Shown here piece by piece: positions 1-8,595 of a stretch of DNA of 64,000 nucleotides. The position numbers and the translations under genes were made by a program. The first letter of the stretch is position 1; each line of letters starts with the position of its first letter. Source of the stretch: JACNIV01 sp965370415 (GTDB lineage Bacteria > Cloacimonadota > Cloacimonadia > Cloacimonadales > TCS61); the NCBI GenBank assembly GCA_965370415.1, contig CBDUTJ010000008.1, positions 1-64,000 of the forward strand. The letters run 5' to 3'. Below the pieces are notes generated by a model. That model did not search any database and was not told the DNA's origin. It was given only the letters and a program-made list of their open reading frames with translations.

Positions 1-847
1 TTCCATCACCATCGTTATCCGGGTCCGGAACTCCATCTTCATCTTCAAAGCCGTCTATATCCTCTGCCAGATTTGGTTCTTTATCGTCTACATCTAAAAT
101 GCCATCACCATCGTTATCCAGATCAGGAACTCCATCTTCATCTTCAAACCCATCAAAATCTTCAGGATTTAATGGATCAGCATCATACTTATCTAAAATA
201 CCATCCTTGTCCGTATCTTTTGCACTTACAAAATGAATATTAAATCCCAATCTTGCTTCAACGATTCCTAATTGTTCTCCACCATAACCGGATAAGTCTA
301 TTTCATGCTCTACCACGTGATTATAGCAAAATCCCGCTTCTATACCAATTACTCTACTTAAATAATATTCAAAACCTAACCCCATAATGATCATTGCATC
401 ATTTTTGGTTTCCCCGTAAACAGATTCACCAAGTTTTTCTGAAAGTGAATACTTTTCAGAACCTTCATTTGTAACATCTCTCAGATCCCAATATAACATT
501 CCGGCTCCAAGCATAACATATGGTACAAATTTCATACCTTTGGTAAAATTGTATTTCATAGAAAGCGATACTGGAGTAAGGTAGGTTGCATAATAATTGG
601 GAAAATCATCATTGTCTTCGGGACGTGACCAGCCTGTGCTAGCTGATAATTCTATCCCGATCCTTTTATTAAAATATAATCCAATTTGGCCACCACTCCA
701 CATTTTCCATTGATTGGGTTCATCACCACCCAAGAGGTTAATTCCACTTGCATGAATACCAATATAAGGCTTATGGGCTTCAACCTGAGCATTCAAACCG
801 ACACTTAAAAAAATCAAAATAAAAAATACCCCTACTGATTTTTTCAT
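1..847 (-). CDS. Outer-membrane barrel protein with TSP3 repeats, 3' end outside window
   Basis: The reading frame is open to the window edge, so only the first 282 codons are visible. The ATG at 847 follows a GGGAGGG Shine-Dalgarno by three bases. Residues 1-20 form a signal peptide ending LSVGLNA. Residues ~22-215 are a beta-strand-rich barrel-like region that begins much like the downstream neighbour (YIGIHASG here, YTGLHGSG there). From about residue 218 Asp-rich thrombospondin type 3-like calcium repeats begin (DTDKDGILDKYD, then DGFEDEDGVPD and DNDGDG). By analogy with the paralogue at 1041-2570, the missing C-terminus probably carries an OmpA peptidoglycan-binding domain. The likely role is a structural envelope protein linking outer membrane and cell wall. 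The barrel call is inferred from strand pattern and paralogy, not from a recognised family signature. Confidence 0.85.
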   Translation of the reverse strand, partial: MKKSVGVFFILIFLSVGLNAQVEAHKPYIGIHASGINLLGGDEPNQWKMWSGGQIGLYFNKRIGIELSASTGWSRPEDNDDFPNYYATYLTPVSLSMKYNFTKGMKFVPYVMLGAGMLYWDLRDVTNEGSEKYSLSEKLGESVYGETKNDAMIIMGLGFEYYLSRVIGIEAGFCYNHVVEHEIDLSGYGGEQLGIVEARLGFNIHFVSAKDTDKDGILDKYDADPLNPEDFDGFEDEDGVPDLDNDGDGILDVDDKEPNLAEDIDGFEDEDGVPDPDNDGDG

Positions 848-898
848 TTTCCCTCCCTTTTTCTTATAATAAATATAAATTCTTCATTTACTGTGTAA

Positions 899-925
899 AA
901 AATATTTAATGTAAACTTTTGTCAA
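899..925 (-). promoter_or_regulatory. Possible promoter of the TSP3 barrel gene
   Basis: On the minus strand TTGACA (925-920) is followed 15 bases later by TATTTT (904-899), about 50 bases before the ATG at 847. The -35 is a perfect sigma-70-type hexamer but the spacing is short and the -10 weak. Very similar TTGACA or TTGTCA hexamers sit upstream of other core genes here, for example near 18,766 and 22,862. Confidence 0.3.
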
Positions 926-983
926 ATAACAAATCCGCATTATAATTAACTTTGTTTTCGTTTTGAAAATCGTATAAAATACA

Positions 984-1012
984 GCGCACACCCTGTCTAA
1001 CAGAGTGTGCGC
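984..1012 (-). terminator. Hairpin terminator after the OmpA-like gene
   Basis: A 13-bp inverted repeat (GCGCACAC..CTGT against ACAG..GTGTGCGC, one mismatch) with a 3-base loop lies 28 bases downstream of the stop of the gene at 1041-2570. The bases that follow on the minus strand are T-rich (TGTATTTTATACG) but not a clean T run, so the intrinsic-terminator reading is likely rather than certain. It separates the two paralogous barrel genes. Confidence 0.65.
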
Positions 1013-1040
1013 ATTTAAGTTGCACTATCTTACGAAAATA

Positions 1041-2570
1041 TTATTTTGTTCTGAAGAATTCAATACGACGATTTTTCTTTCTTCCTGCCTTTGTCTTGTT
1101 AGAAGTGATCGGGTGATCCGGTCCCAATCCGATAGCCCGTAACCTGAATCCTTCGATGCCCTGATTGATCAGATAAACACGTACAGATTCGGCTCTTCTG
1201 CGAGAAAGTTTCATATTCAACGATCTGGAACCTGAACTATCTGTATGTCCATTGATCTCAAGGCACATTTCAGTATAATCTTTCAATGTGCGGACCACCT
1301 TACCGAGAACAAGTTTGGCTCCGTCTGTTAATTCTGCACTACCTACTTTAAAGTTCACCCCATCCAGAATGATGGGAGCTTTTTTCGTGAAGATAATTTC
1401 CGGTTTTTTATCGGGACAGCCGTCTTCATCCTGGAAGCCATTGTAGGTTTCCGGTTTAAGTGGACATTTATCCACTCCATCCAAAACACCGTCACCATCT
1501 GTATCAGGATTGGTCGGGTCTGTCTGGTGAACATTAATTTCATCATAATCATTCAAACCGTCATTGTCGGTATCGACATTATTCGGATCGGTCTTGTAAT
1601 TATTGATCTCATCACCATCGCTCAGACTATCGCCATCGGAATCCACCGTCAGCGGATTAGTATTATAGGTATAAATCTCGTCATAGTCATTAACGCCGTC
1701 CATATCGGTATCAGCTACATTGGGATCGGTTCCGGTGCTGTCGGCACTGATAAATTCACCAGTATTGGTTTCTACAGAGTCTGGCAGGGCATCACCGTCA
1801 TTATCAAATTCAGGGCAGCCATCTTCATCTTCGAATCCATCGAAATCTTCCGGTTTGAGAGGACACTTGTCGAGTTTGTCTTCAATACCGTCACCATCGG
1901 TATCACGCCAGCCGCCAAAGCGGACTGTAATACCTAAACCAACAGCCAGGTTTCCTGATTGAATATCAGGTCTGACCAGATCTGAAGCAGACATGCCGGA
2001 CATGTCGCGCGTCTGGTTAAATATTCTCTGGTAACGAACACCGAAATCCATTCCTACAGTGCGGGAAATTTCCCATTCGATACCAGCACCGATATTGCCC
2101 ATAAAATTATTACCGGCTTCGATCTCTTCGTCTGTATCGGTATCTATACATTCCCATTTCATTGCACCTAAACCGCCAATTAGATATGGTATCCAGTTCT
2201 GATCTTGAATAAGATTATACCGGCAATTCAAAGAAACAGGAAAGAAAGTCGTTTTATAGGGTGTATCCGGTCTTTCAGAAATATGGCTCATTATCTCCAA
2301 GAATTGATCTTTATCTCGAACCGTTACAAATCCATAACCACCACTTAGTTCAATGCCAACCCTTCTGGTGATATAATATCCAAAATTGAATTCACCCAAC
2401 ATCCTGACGGTACTGTCATCTTCCTCGCCACCTATCAGTTTTGTGCCACTGCCATGCAGTCCCGTATAAATCTGCCTTTGAAAGATCTGTGCTTGAGCTT
2501 CTGAATTCAAACCAAAAATGAAAATCCAAATTACTATCAAAACAAAAATACACCATTTGTGTCTGTGCAT
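1041..2570 (-). CDS. OmpA-family protein with beta-barrel and TSP3 repeats
   Basis: 509 residues. A signal peptide (1-28, ending EAQAQ) is followed by an outer-membrane barrel region (~30-218), thrombospondin type 3-like calcium repeats (~222-390, repeated DTDGDG, DSDGD and DEDGCPD motifs) and a C-terminal OmpA peptidoglycan-binding domain (~400-509). The OmpA domain shows the hallmark NGHTDSSGS and LSRRRAESV segments with the conserved Asp and Arg that contact diaminopimelate in the family. The start is an ATG with AGGAGG seven bases upstream. The barrel would anchor in the outer membrane, the calcium repeats act as a stiff spacer and the OmpA domain hold the cell wall. It is a paralogue of the upstream-window gene at 1-847 and is probably transcribed separately, because a hairpin lies between them. 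Confidence 0.93.
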   Translation of the reverse strand: MHRHKWCIFVLIVIWIFIFGLNSEAQAQIFQRQIYTGLHGSGTKLIGGEEDDSTVRMLGEFNFGYYITRRVGIELSGGYGFVTVRDKDQFLEIMSHISERPDTPYKTTFFPVSLNCRYNLIQDQNWIPYLIGGLGAMKWECIDTDTDEEIEAGNNFMGNIGAGIEWEISRTVGMDFGVRYQRIFNQTRDMSGMSASDLVRPDIQSGNLAVGLGITVRFGGWRDTDGDGIEDKLDKCPLKPEDFDGFEDEDGCPEFDNDGDALPDSVETNTGEFISADSTGTDPNVADTDMDGVNDYDEIYTYNTNPLTVDSDGDSLSDGDEINNYKTDPNNVDTDNDGLNDYDEINVHQTDPTNPDTDGDGVLDGVDKCPLKPETYNGFQDEDGCPDKKPEIIFTKKAPIILDGVNFKVGSAELTDGAKLVLGKVVRTLKDYTEMCLEINGHTDSSGSRSLNMKLSRRRAESVRVYLINQGIEGFRLRAIGLGPDHPITSNKTKAGRKKNRRIEFFRTK

Positions 2571-2607
2571 TTAAATCCTCCTGACTATATTTTTATATTA
2601 TCTTTTA

Positions 2608-5600
2608 TTATTTCCAATTTCCCCGGGCACCGCCATAAGCTCCCAGATCATTGATAGAACCATCGATATCGTTATATTCAACAGCTGGATTACCGGCGTC
2701 GATACAGTCAGAACCTTCTTTCAAATGAAAGTTCTTGAACGCAGGATTTTCAAATTTTGGATCGACATTGATAAATCCCATCTGGAAAAAGATAGAACCG
2801 TTATTATTAGTAAGAATACCTTCTTCCGCTCCTTCCAAATCCGTGTAGCCAATAGTAATCTTTATATCTCCGAATTTATGAAAACAGATCTCCTGCGGTT
2901 TATTCTGCCACAAAATCGAGTTTAGTAGTTTAGGATTGGAAAAACTGTTACAGAAGATGGCTCCACCCTGTCTGGCTTCATTTCCGTATATAGTAAGACT
3001 AGACAGTATGGGACGGGCATATTGAGTATATACAGCACCACCAAATCCGTATTTATTTCCCTTTACTTTATTGAAAGTAATCATGCAATTCCTGAGCTCC
3101 GGATTGGAATTGTAAATATATATACCTCCGCCAAACTCGGTACAGGTGTTATCGGTTATTGTTATCCTGGTCATTTGCGGATTGGAATTATTCAGATAGA
3201 CTCCTCCGCCGTAACCATAGAGTGTTCCCGACGATGTATTGGAAGAGATCGTTAAATCTTCCATTACCGGATTTGAATTATAAAGATAAATTCCACCGCC
3301 GAATTCATCAGCTGTATTGCCAGTTATAACCAGGTTTTTCAAGGTGGGGCTGGAATTATAAATAAAGATACCGCCACCTCGCAAGGCATTACCGATTCCG
3401 TTAATGATTGTGAAGCCGATGAGCCGGGTATTTTTCTTTTCTTCATTTTCAAAAATGACAACACTATTTTCTTTATCGCCATCCAGAATTGTGTCATCTA
3501 TATACTTGGCATTACCTGTAGTCAAATATAAGGATCCTATGGTAATGTTTTTTCCATTAAAATTCAAATTCTCTTTGTAAGTGCCGGGTTGAACAAGTAC
3601 AATATCACCACTGGTGGAAGCATCTATGGCAGATTGTATAGAGAAATAATCTTCTGGTACCCGCAGCTCTCCATAATGGCAAATTGCATGTACTTCGTTG
3701 GAATAATGTGATTTATTTCCTTTGGAATAACTGAAGATCCTGTAATAATAATTCACATGAATCTCTGTATCTGTATCAATATATGAAGTAACATTAGCTG
3801 AAATCTTGGCATAGAATTCGAACTCTTGCTCACTTGTTCGTCGTTCAATTTTAAAGCCATCTTCTATGTTAGTATTATCTGTCCAGGTTAATTTGATCTG
3901 TCTATCGCCAATAATACGTGTTTTTAAACTGGTTGGTGCACAAATACCTAGAGAACGGGTAACAGTTTTTGAATAATCTGAATAATTCAATTTCGTATAA
4001 GCCCTTACTCTGTAGGTGTAGTCGGCACCGAAAGCCAGATCTAAATCCTTGTATTCTTTTATATTTGAAGAAGTTCTCCCAATTTCTTTAAAATCCGAAC
4101 CACCTACACTACGCTCTATAGAATATCCATTTTCAAAATAACAGTTGTCAGACCAGGTGAGATCAATCTCTTCGGCTCCGATAATTTTGGCTGTAAGATT
4201 GGTTGGTTTGGCAAAGATAGTAGAAGCATATTCCACATTCGAATAATCGGATTCATTAAAAGATGTAAATGCTAATACCCGGTAATAATAAGTTTTACCA
4301 AAACTAAGATCTTTATCAATATGGGTAGTGATGTTTTCTCCAAATACCGCAATTTCGGAGAATGCCTTACTATCCATTTTCCGTTCTAAACGAAATCCTG
4401 CCTCGAAACTGCAATTATCTTCCCAGTATAGTGAAATTGTCTGATCATTAATAACTTCCGAAGAGAGATAGGTGGGTTCGGGAAAGAAAGTCTTTACTTC
4501 AACTTTGTTCGAATAATCTGAATTATTAAGTTTGGTTACTGCGAAAACCCGATAGATATAATTGGTTCCATAATGGAGGTTTTCATCCAGATAAGAGGTG
4601 GTTTCAGTATCAAGAGAAGCAATAGAACGAAACTCGCCACTGTCTTCTTTACGTTCTAATTTAAAGCCTTCATCGAAATTACAGTTGTCTAACCAGGAAA
4701 GCTTTATTGACTGATCATCCAAAACCAGTGCAGAGAGATAAGAAGGCTTTGGAAAGATGGTCTTTGCCGAATGTTCATTGGAATAACCGGTAGTGGAAGT
4801 AATGGTATAAGCAGCAACGCGATAAATGTAAGTTCTCCCGTATTTCAGATTTTTATCAATAAAGGTGGTTGTATTGGGTTCCAGAAGAGAAATTTCTACA
4901 TAATCGCTGTCTTCATCCTTTCTTTCCAGTTTGAAACCTTCTTCAAAAGTGCTGTTATCTTCCCAGTATAATCTAAGGGATTGATCGTCTATTGTTTCAG
5001 AATAGAGGTTTGCCGGACCAGGAAAATCTGTTTTTGTACTAATCTCGTTGGAATAGGCGGAGGTATTTTTCTCGGAAAGTGCTCTGATCCTATATGAGTA
5101 GTTACTTCCCAAGACCATTGTTTCATCAACATAATTTTTAGTTATTCCTCCAAGTTCAGCGATCTGTTCAAATTCTCCTTCGTTTTCCTTGCGTTCCACA
5201 ATAAATCCAGTCACAAAAGAGCTTTTATCTTCCCAATAAAGTTTGCAGGAATGATCATTCAAAATATCCACATAAAGATTTTGTGGAGCAGGAAAGGAAG
5301 TGCTAATAGATATTTCGCTGGAGTAGTCAGATTCATTTAACTGGGAAAAGGCTTTTATTCTATAGTAATAGCCCTTACCGTCCGTAAGTCCTTTGTCGTC
5401 GAAATAAGTAGTATTTTCGGTTAATTCTACAATATTGGAAAATTCTTCTTTTTTAACTTTTCTTTCGATGATAAAGCCCTTCTCAAAATCACATCTATCT
5501 TCCCATGAAAGTCTTACGGATTGATCATCGAGAGCACGTACTTTGAAATTGGCAGGTATGGGAAATACTGTCTTTGCTACTGTTTTTTCTGAATAATCCG

Positions 5601-6222
5601 ATTTATTTAAAGCTGTAAACCCACAAATGCGGTAGGTATATTTATTTCTATACAGCAAGTCTTCGTCTGTAAATTCAATTCCATCTTTTTCTGTTCTCCC
5701 GATTTCCTGGAATTCAGTTCCCTTTTTTTTCCTTTCTACAATGAATCCCTCTTCGAAAGCACAGTTTTCCACCCAGGTGAGCTTTACAGACTGATCGTCG
5801 ATTATTTCTACAGCAAGATCAAGGGGTTGAGGAAAGATTGTTTTAACAGAAACCTTTTTTGAGTAATCTGATTTTTCCTGCTGATTATAACTGCAAATTC
5901 TGTATGTATATTTCACACCGAAGGTAAGCCCTTTATCAATGAAAGAAGTACTGTTTACATCTAATGAAGCAATTTCGCTAAACCCTTCACCACCGCCTTT
6001 TCGTTCAATGATAAAACCCGTTTCAATTTCACAGATGTCGTCCCAGGTAAGTGTTACAGATTGATCATCAAGAGCTGTAGCCAGAAAATTGACAGGTGCT
6101 TCTAATGTACTTATTTCCTCTGCTTCACCAGTTTGAACATTTATATTTTCGCTTTCAGATTGAGCAAAACATGAGAAGGATAAGAAAAAAATGCCGATAA
6201 ATAAAATAACTGTTTTTTTCAA
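2608..6222 (-). CDS. Secreted protein with nine FN3 repeats and a C-terminal beta-helix
   Basis: 1204 residues. Signal peptide (1-20, LSFSCFAQ). Nine fibronectin type III repeats of about 91 residues occupy ~42-870, each marked by a DDQSVxLTW-like strand, a GFxIERK strand and a YxYRI..F segment with SDYS. Residues ~880-1175 form a right-handed parallel beta-helix (SIQSAIDAS, GDIVLVQPGTY, then repeated GGGIYLYNSNP turns), ending DLGAYGGARGNWK. This is the layout of a large surface or extracellular protein; the ligand is unknown. No type IX C-terminal sorting domain is apparent, although sprA lies nearby. The start appears to be TTG at 6222, with GGAGG seven bases upstream and no better in-frame ATG before the signal peptide. 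Confidence 0.9.
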   Translation of the reverse strand: MKKTVILFIGIFFLSFSCFAQSESENINVQTGEAEEISTLEAPVNFLATALDDQSVTLTWDDICEIETGFIIERKGGGEGFSEIASLDVNSTSFIDKGLTFGVKYTYRICSYNQQEKSDYSKKVSVKTIFPQPLDLAVEIIDDQSVKLTWVENCAFEEGFIVERKKKGTEFQEIGRTEKDGIEFTDEDLLYRNKYTYRICGFTALNKSDYSEKTVAKTVFPIPANFKVRALDDQSVRLSWEDRCDFEKGFIIERKVKKEEFSNIVELTENTTYFDDKGLTDGKGYYYRIKAFSQLNESDYSSEISISTSFPAPQNLYVDILNDHSCKLYWEDKSSFVTGFIVERKENEGEFEQIAELGGITKNYVDETMVLGSNYSYRIRALSEKNTSAYSNEISTKTDFPGPANLYSETIDDQSLRLYWEDNSTFEEGFKLERKDEDSDYVEISLLEPNTTTFIDKNLKYGRTYIYRVAAYTITSTTGYSNEHSAKTIFPKPSYLSALVLDDQSIKLSWLDNCNFDEGFKLERKEDSGEFRSIASLDTETTSYLDENLHYGTNYIYRVFAVTKLNNSDYSNKVEVKTFFPEPTYLSSEVINDQTISLYWEDNCSFEAGFRLERKMDSKAFSEIAVFGENITTHIDKDLSFGKTYYYRVLAFTSFNESDYSNVEYASTIFAKPTNLTAKIIGAEEIDLTWSDNCYFENGYSIERSVGGSDFKEIGRTSSNIKEYKDLDLAFGADYTYRVRAYTKLNYSDYSKTVTRSLGICAPTSLKTRIIGDRQIKLTWTDNTNIEDGFKIERRTSEQEFEFYAKISANVTSYIDTDTEIHVNYYYRIFSYSKGNKSHYSNEVHAICHYGELRVPEDYFSIQSAIDASTSGDIVLVQPGTYKENLNFNGKNITIGSLYLTTGNAKYIDDTILDGDKENSVVIFENEEKKNTRLIGFTIINGIGNALRGGGIFIYNSSPTLKNLVITGNTADEFGGGIYLYNSNPVMEDLTISSNTSSGTLYGYGGGVYLNNSNPQMTRITITDNTCTEFGGGIYIYNSNPELRNCMITFNKVKGNKYGFGGAVYTQYARPILSSLTIYGNEARQGGAIFCNSFSNPKLLNSILWQNKPQEICFHKFGDIKITIGYTDLEGAEEGILTNNNGSIFFQMGFINVDPKFENPAFKNFHLKEGSDCIDAGNPAVEYNDIDGSINDLGAYGGARGNWK

Positions 6223-6313
6223 TTTACAGCCTCCAAAATTTCTATAATTACTAATTATTTATACTACTAAGAACAGATATTATTCCATAATGATAACTTT
6301 TTGTTTACTAAAA

Positions 6314-6781
6314 TTATATTGTCAACATATTCTTGAGTTGTCTTTTCATTGAAGCATAATGTGAACCCTGCCAATAGACCTTACCGCATTTGCGGCAGAT
6401 AGTGAATTCAATGAATGTTTCGTAAATATAAGGCGGAATTATTTCCTTTATTTTCTCTTTGGAAATTTTTTCTAATTTTCTATTACATTCGATACAACGG
6501 GTAAAGATAAAATCATCATTGAACTTCAGGAATTTTCTCAATTCCTCTAATTGCTGTTGATGATCAACCGCTCTGATCAGGAACCTGGAAAACTCTTCTT
6601 TTAATTTAACGGTTTTTTGGCTTCTGGTCAGATATATCCTTCTCTCTTTTTTAGTTAGTCTTATTTTATTGTGAATACTCACACTCTTATAGACAGCTGC
6701 ATCATAACCAAGCATGCGCAACCACCTGGCTAATCTGTTTAAGTTCTCATCGAGCAGGAATTTTGGTTTTAGTTCCTTCAT
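6314..6781 (-). CDS. Mut7-C RNase-like domain protein
   Basis: 155 residues matching the Mut7-C family: an N-terminal PIN-like segment (FLLDENLNRLARWLRMLGYD) and a C-terminal zinc ribbon with CIECN and CRKCGKVYWQGSH. The family usually has LTRD at the second acidic position; here it reads LTRS, so one presumed metal-binding Asp is lost, while the first Asp (LLDEN) is kept. The ATG shares one base with the stop of the upstream ABC ATPase (TAATG), so it is translationally coupled to the lipid-transport operon. RNase activity is known for some family members only and is doubtful here. A functional link to lipid transport is not established. Confidence 0.85.
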   Translation of the reverse strand: MKELKPKFLLDENLNRLARWLRMLGYDAAVYKSVSIHNKIRLTKKERRIYLTRSQKTVKLKEEFSRFLIRAVDHQQQLEELRKFLKFNDDFIFTRCIECNRKLEKISKEKIKEIIPPYIYETFIEFTICRKCGKVYWQGSHYASMKRQLKNMLTI

Positions 6782-7524
6782 TAACCGAATTTCCCAACGC
6801 GGAAGAAGGTTTCCACTTCAGGGATAACAGATTTTTTTGCTTGCTGTAACGTCCCCGAGAAAAGTACCCTCCCCTCATCTATGAAAATTATTCTGTCGGC
6901 AATCCTATGAATACTGGCCAGTTCGTGTGTTACGATCACGATTGTCATTTCGAGCAGTTTTTTCAGTTTCAGTATAAGCTCATCAAGCGAGGCACTTGTT
7001 AGTGGATCGAGTCCAGCTGAAGGTTCATCGCAGATCAGTATAACAGGATCCAGGGCAATTGCCCTGGCTAGTGCAGCGCGTTTTTTCATACCTCCTGAAA
7101 GCTCTGCCGGTAGCATATTTTCTGCCTGGGCAAGATCAACCAACTTCAGTTTCACACGAATCATTCTGGCAATGATGTCTGCCGTAAGTTCCGTATGCTG
7201 CTCCAAGGGAACGGAAACATTATCGAAAATAGTGAGCGAATTCAGCAAAGCTCCATTTTGGAAAAGCATACCGATCTTGCTAAGCATTGAATTAAATTCC
7301 AATTCGTCCATTCTGGTTACTTCTTTATTAAAAATTTTTACAGAACCTGAATTGGGTTGAAATAATTGTAAGATATTTTTTACCAGTGTGGTCTTACCAC
7401 AACCGCTCCTGCCCAGGATAACAGTTATTTCCCGTGGATAGATATCCAGAGAGACATCGTGCAGAATGGTTTGTTCCCCAAATTTTGAAATCAGATTTCT
7501 GACTGAAATTATCGGTTTCTTCAT
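6781..7524 (-). CDS. mlaF: Mla/MCE-type ABC transporter ATP-binding protein
   Basis: 247 residues, a complete ABC ATPase: Walker A GRSGCGKTT, Q-loop MLFQNGAL, signature LSGGMKKR, Walker B LICDEPSAG and switch VTHE. The phenylalanine-GAL Q-loop context and the neighbours place it in the MlaF group, which powers phospholipid movement between the membranes through an MCE protein. The ATG overlaps the stop of the permease gene by four bases (ATGA), and the Mut7-C gene follows with one shared base. It acts at the cytoplasmic face of the inner membrane with the permease encoded just upstream. Confidence 0.93.
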   Translation of the reverse strand: MKKPIISVRNLISKFGEQTILHDVSLDIYPREITVILGRSGCGKTTLVKNILQLFQPNSGSVKIFNKEVTRMDELEFNSMLSKIGMLFQNGALLNSLTIFDNVSVPLEQHTELTADIIARMIRVKLKLVDLAQAENMLPAELSGGMKKRAALARAIALDPVILICDEPSAGLDPLTSASLDELILKLKKLLEMTIVIVTHELASIHRIADRIIFIDEGRVLFSGTLQQAKKSVIPEVETFFRVGKFG

Positions 7525-8594
7525 ATTTTAAAATAAAAAATTAAACTGTTTATGGCATCCAGGATAATTACCCAGAAAATGGAAGCAACCACTGCTTGAG
7601 TAGTAACTTTTCCTACACCCTCCGCACCACCTTTTACTTTAAATCCGTAATAGCTGCCAATTATCACTATCGACCAGGCAAAGAAAAAACTTTTACCAAG
7701 TCCAACCAGAGCATCCTTCATCGTAAGTATTTCAAATACACGATCGAAAAAAACCACAGCACTGAGATCGAGATAAGTAACAGCAATAAGCAAACCACCA
7801 AAAATTCCCACCAGAGTAGACAAGGTGACCAGCAGCGGTATACAGATGGTGATAGCGAGAAACTTGGGGACTACTACATATCTAATAGGATTTATTGCCA
7901 TCATTCGAAGCGCATCTATCTCTTCTGTAACCTTCATGGTAGCAATTTCGGAAGCGATGGAAGAACCACTCCTGCCTGCCAGTATAATCGCTGTTAAAAT
8001 GGGACCCATCTCCGTTACCATGGAAATGGCTATCAAATCTGCTACGAAAATATTGGCACCGAACTGACGTAATTGTGCGGCCGACTGCAAAGCCAGGATC
8101 AAACCCAGTATGAAGGAGAGCAGAGCAATTATACCACCTGCATCCACACCAATGATAAGACTTTGCTGAATAATTGAACCTTTACGCTGACTCTTTCTAT
8201 TGAACAAACCCACAAAAGACCAATAAAAAATATCTGCGATCAGGTAAATTGCCTCTCGGGTTGAATCTCTCCATTTTAATAGCCCCTCTCCTATCGAAAT
8301 AAAAAAATTGTCTTTTTTATCGGAAACAGGTTTTTTCAAGGACAGTGAAGTAAAGGTGGAAACAGCGCTTTCCACGATCTCGTTCATATTTACAAGCTGT
8401 GGCTTGAACTCCTGCAAGTTCAATATAAGTTCATCCAGAAATGCCGTTCCGGCACTGTCGATAGAACTTACTCCTGAAAGATCTATTGTACTTATCTTCT
8501 TTCCCTTGTACAGAGATAATTCATGCAGAAGATCGGGAACGGTGAATTTAGTTAATTTCCCATCCAGGAACAATATCTGGTTTTCGTATTTCAT
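7521..8594 (-). CDS. mlaE: MlaE-type permease with fused N-terminal STAS domain
   Basis: 357 residues. Residues 1-80 look like a STAS domain (LSGVSSIDSAGTAFLDELI), the job done by the separate MlaB protein in E. coli. Residues ~120-357 are the MlaE permease, with several membrane helices and the conserved loop segments GPILTAIILAGRSGSSIASE and TEEIDALRMMAINPIRYVVVPK. The gene begins one base after the lipoprotein stop and overlaps the ATPase start by four bases. The fusion puts the regulatory STAS subunit and the channel in one chain. Role: inner-membrane permease of the MCE lipid transport complex. Confidence 0.93.
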   Translation of the reverse strand: MKYENQILFLDGKLTKFTVPDLLHELSLYKGKKISTIDLSGVSSIDSAGTAFLDELILNLQEFKPQLVNMNEIVESAVSTFTSLSLKKPVSDKKDNFFISIGEGLLKWRDSTREAIYLIADIFYWSFVGLFNRKSQRKGSIIQQSLIIGVDAGGIIALLSFILGLILALQSAAQLRQFGANIFVADLIAISMVTEMGPILTAIILAGRSGSSIASEIATMKVTEEIDALRMMAINPIRYVVVPKFLAITICIPLLVTLSTLVGIFGGLLIAVTYLDLSAVVFFDRVFEILTMKDALVGLGKSFFFAWSIVIIGSYYGFKVKGGAEGVGKVTTQAVVASIFWVIILDAINSLIFYFKI

Positions 8595-8595
8595 C

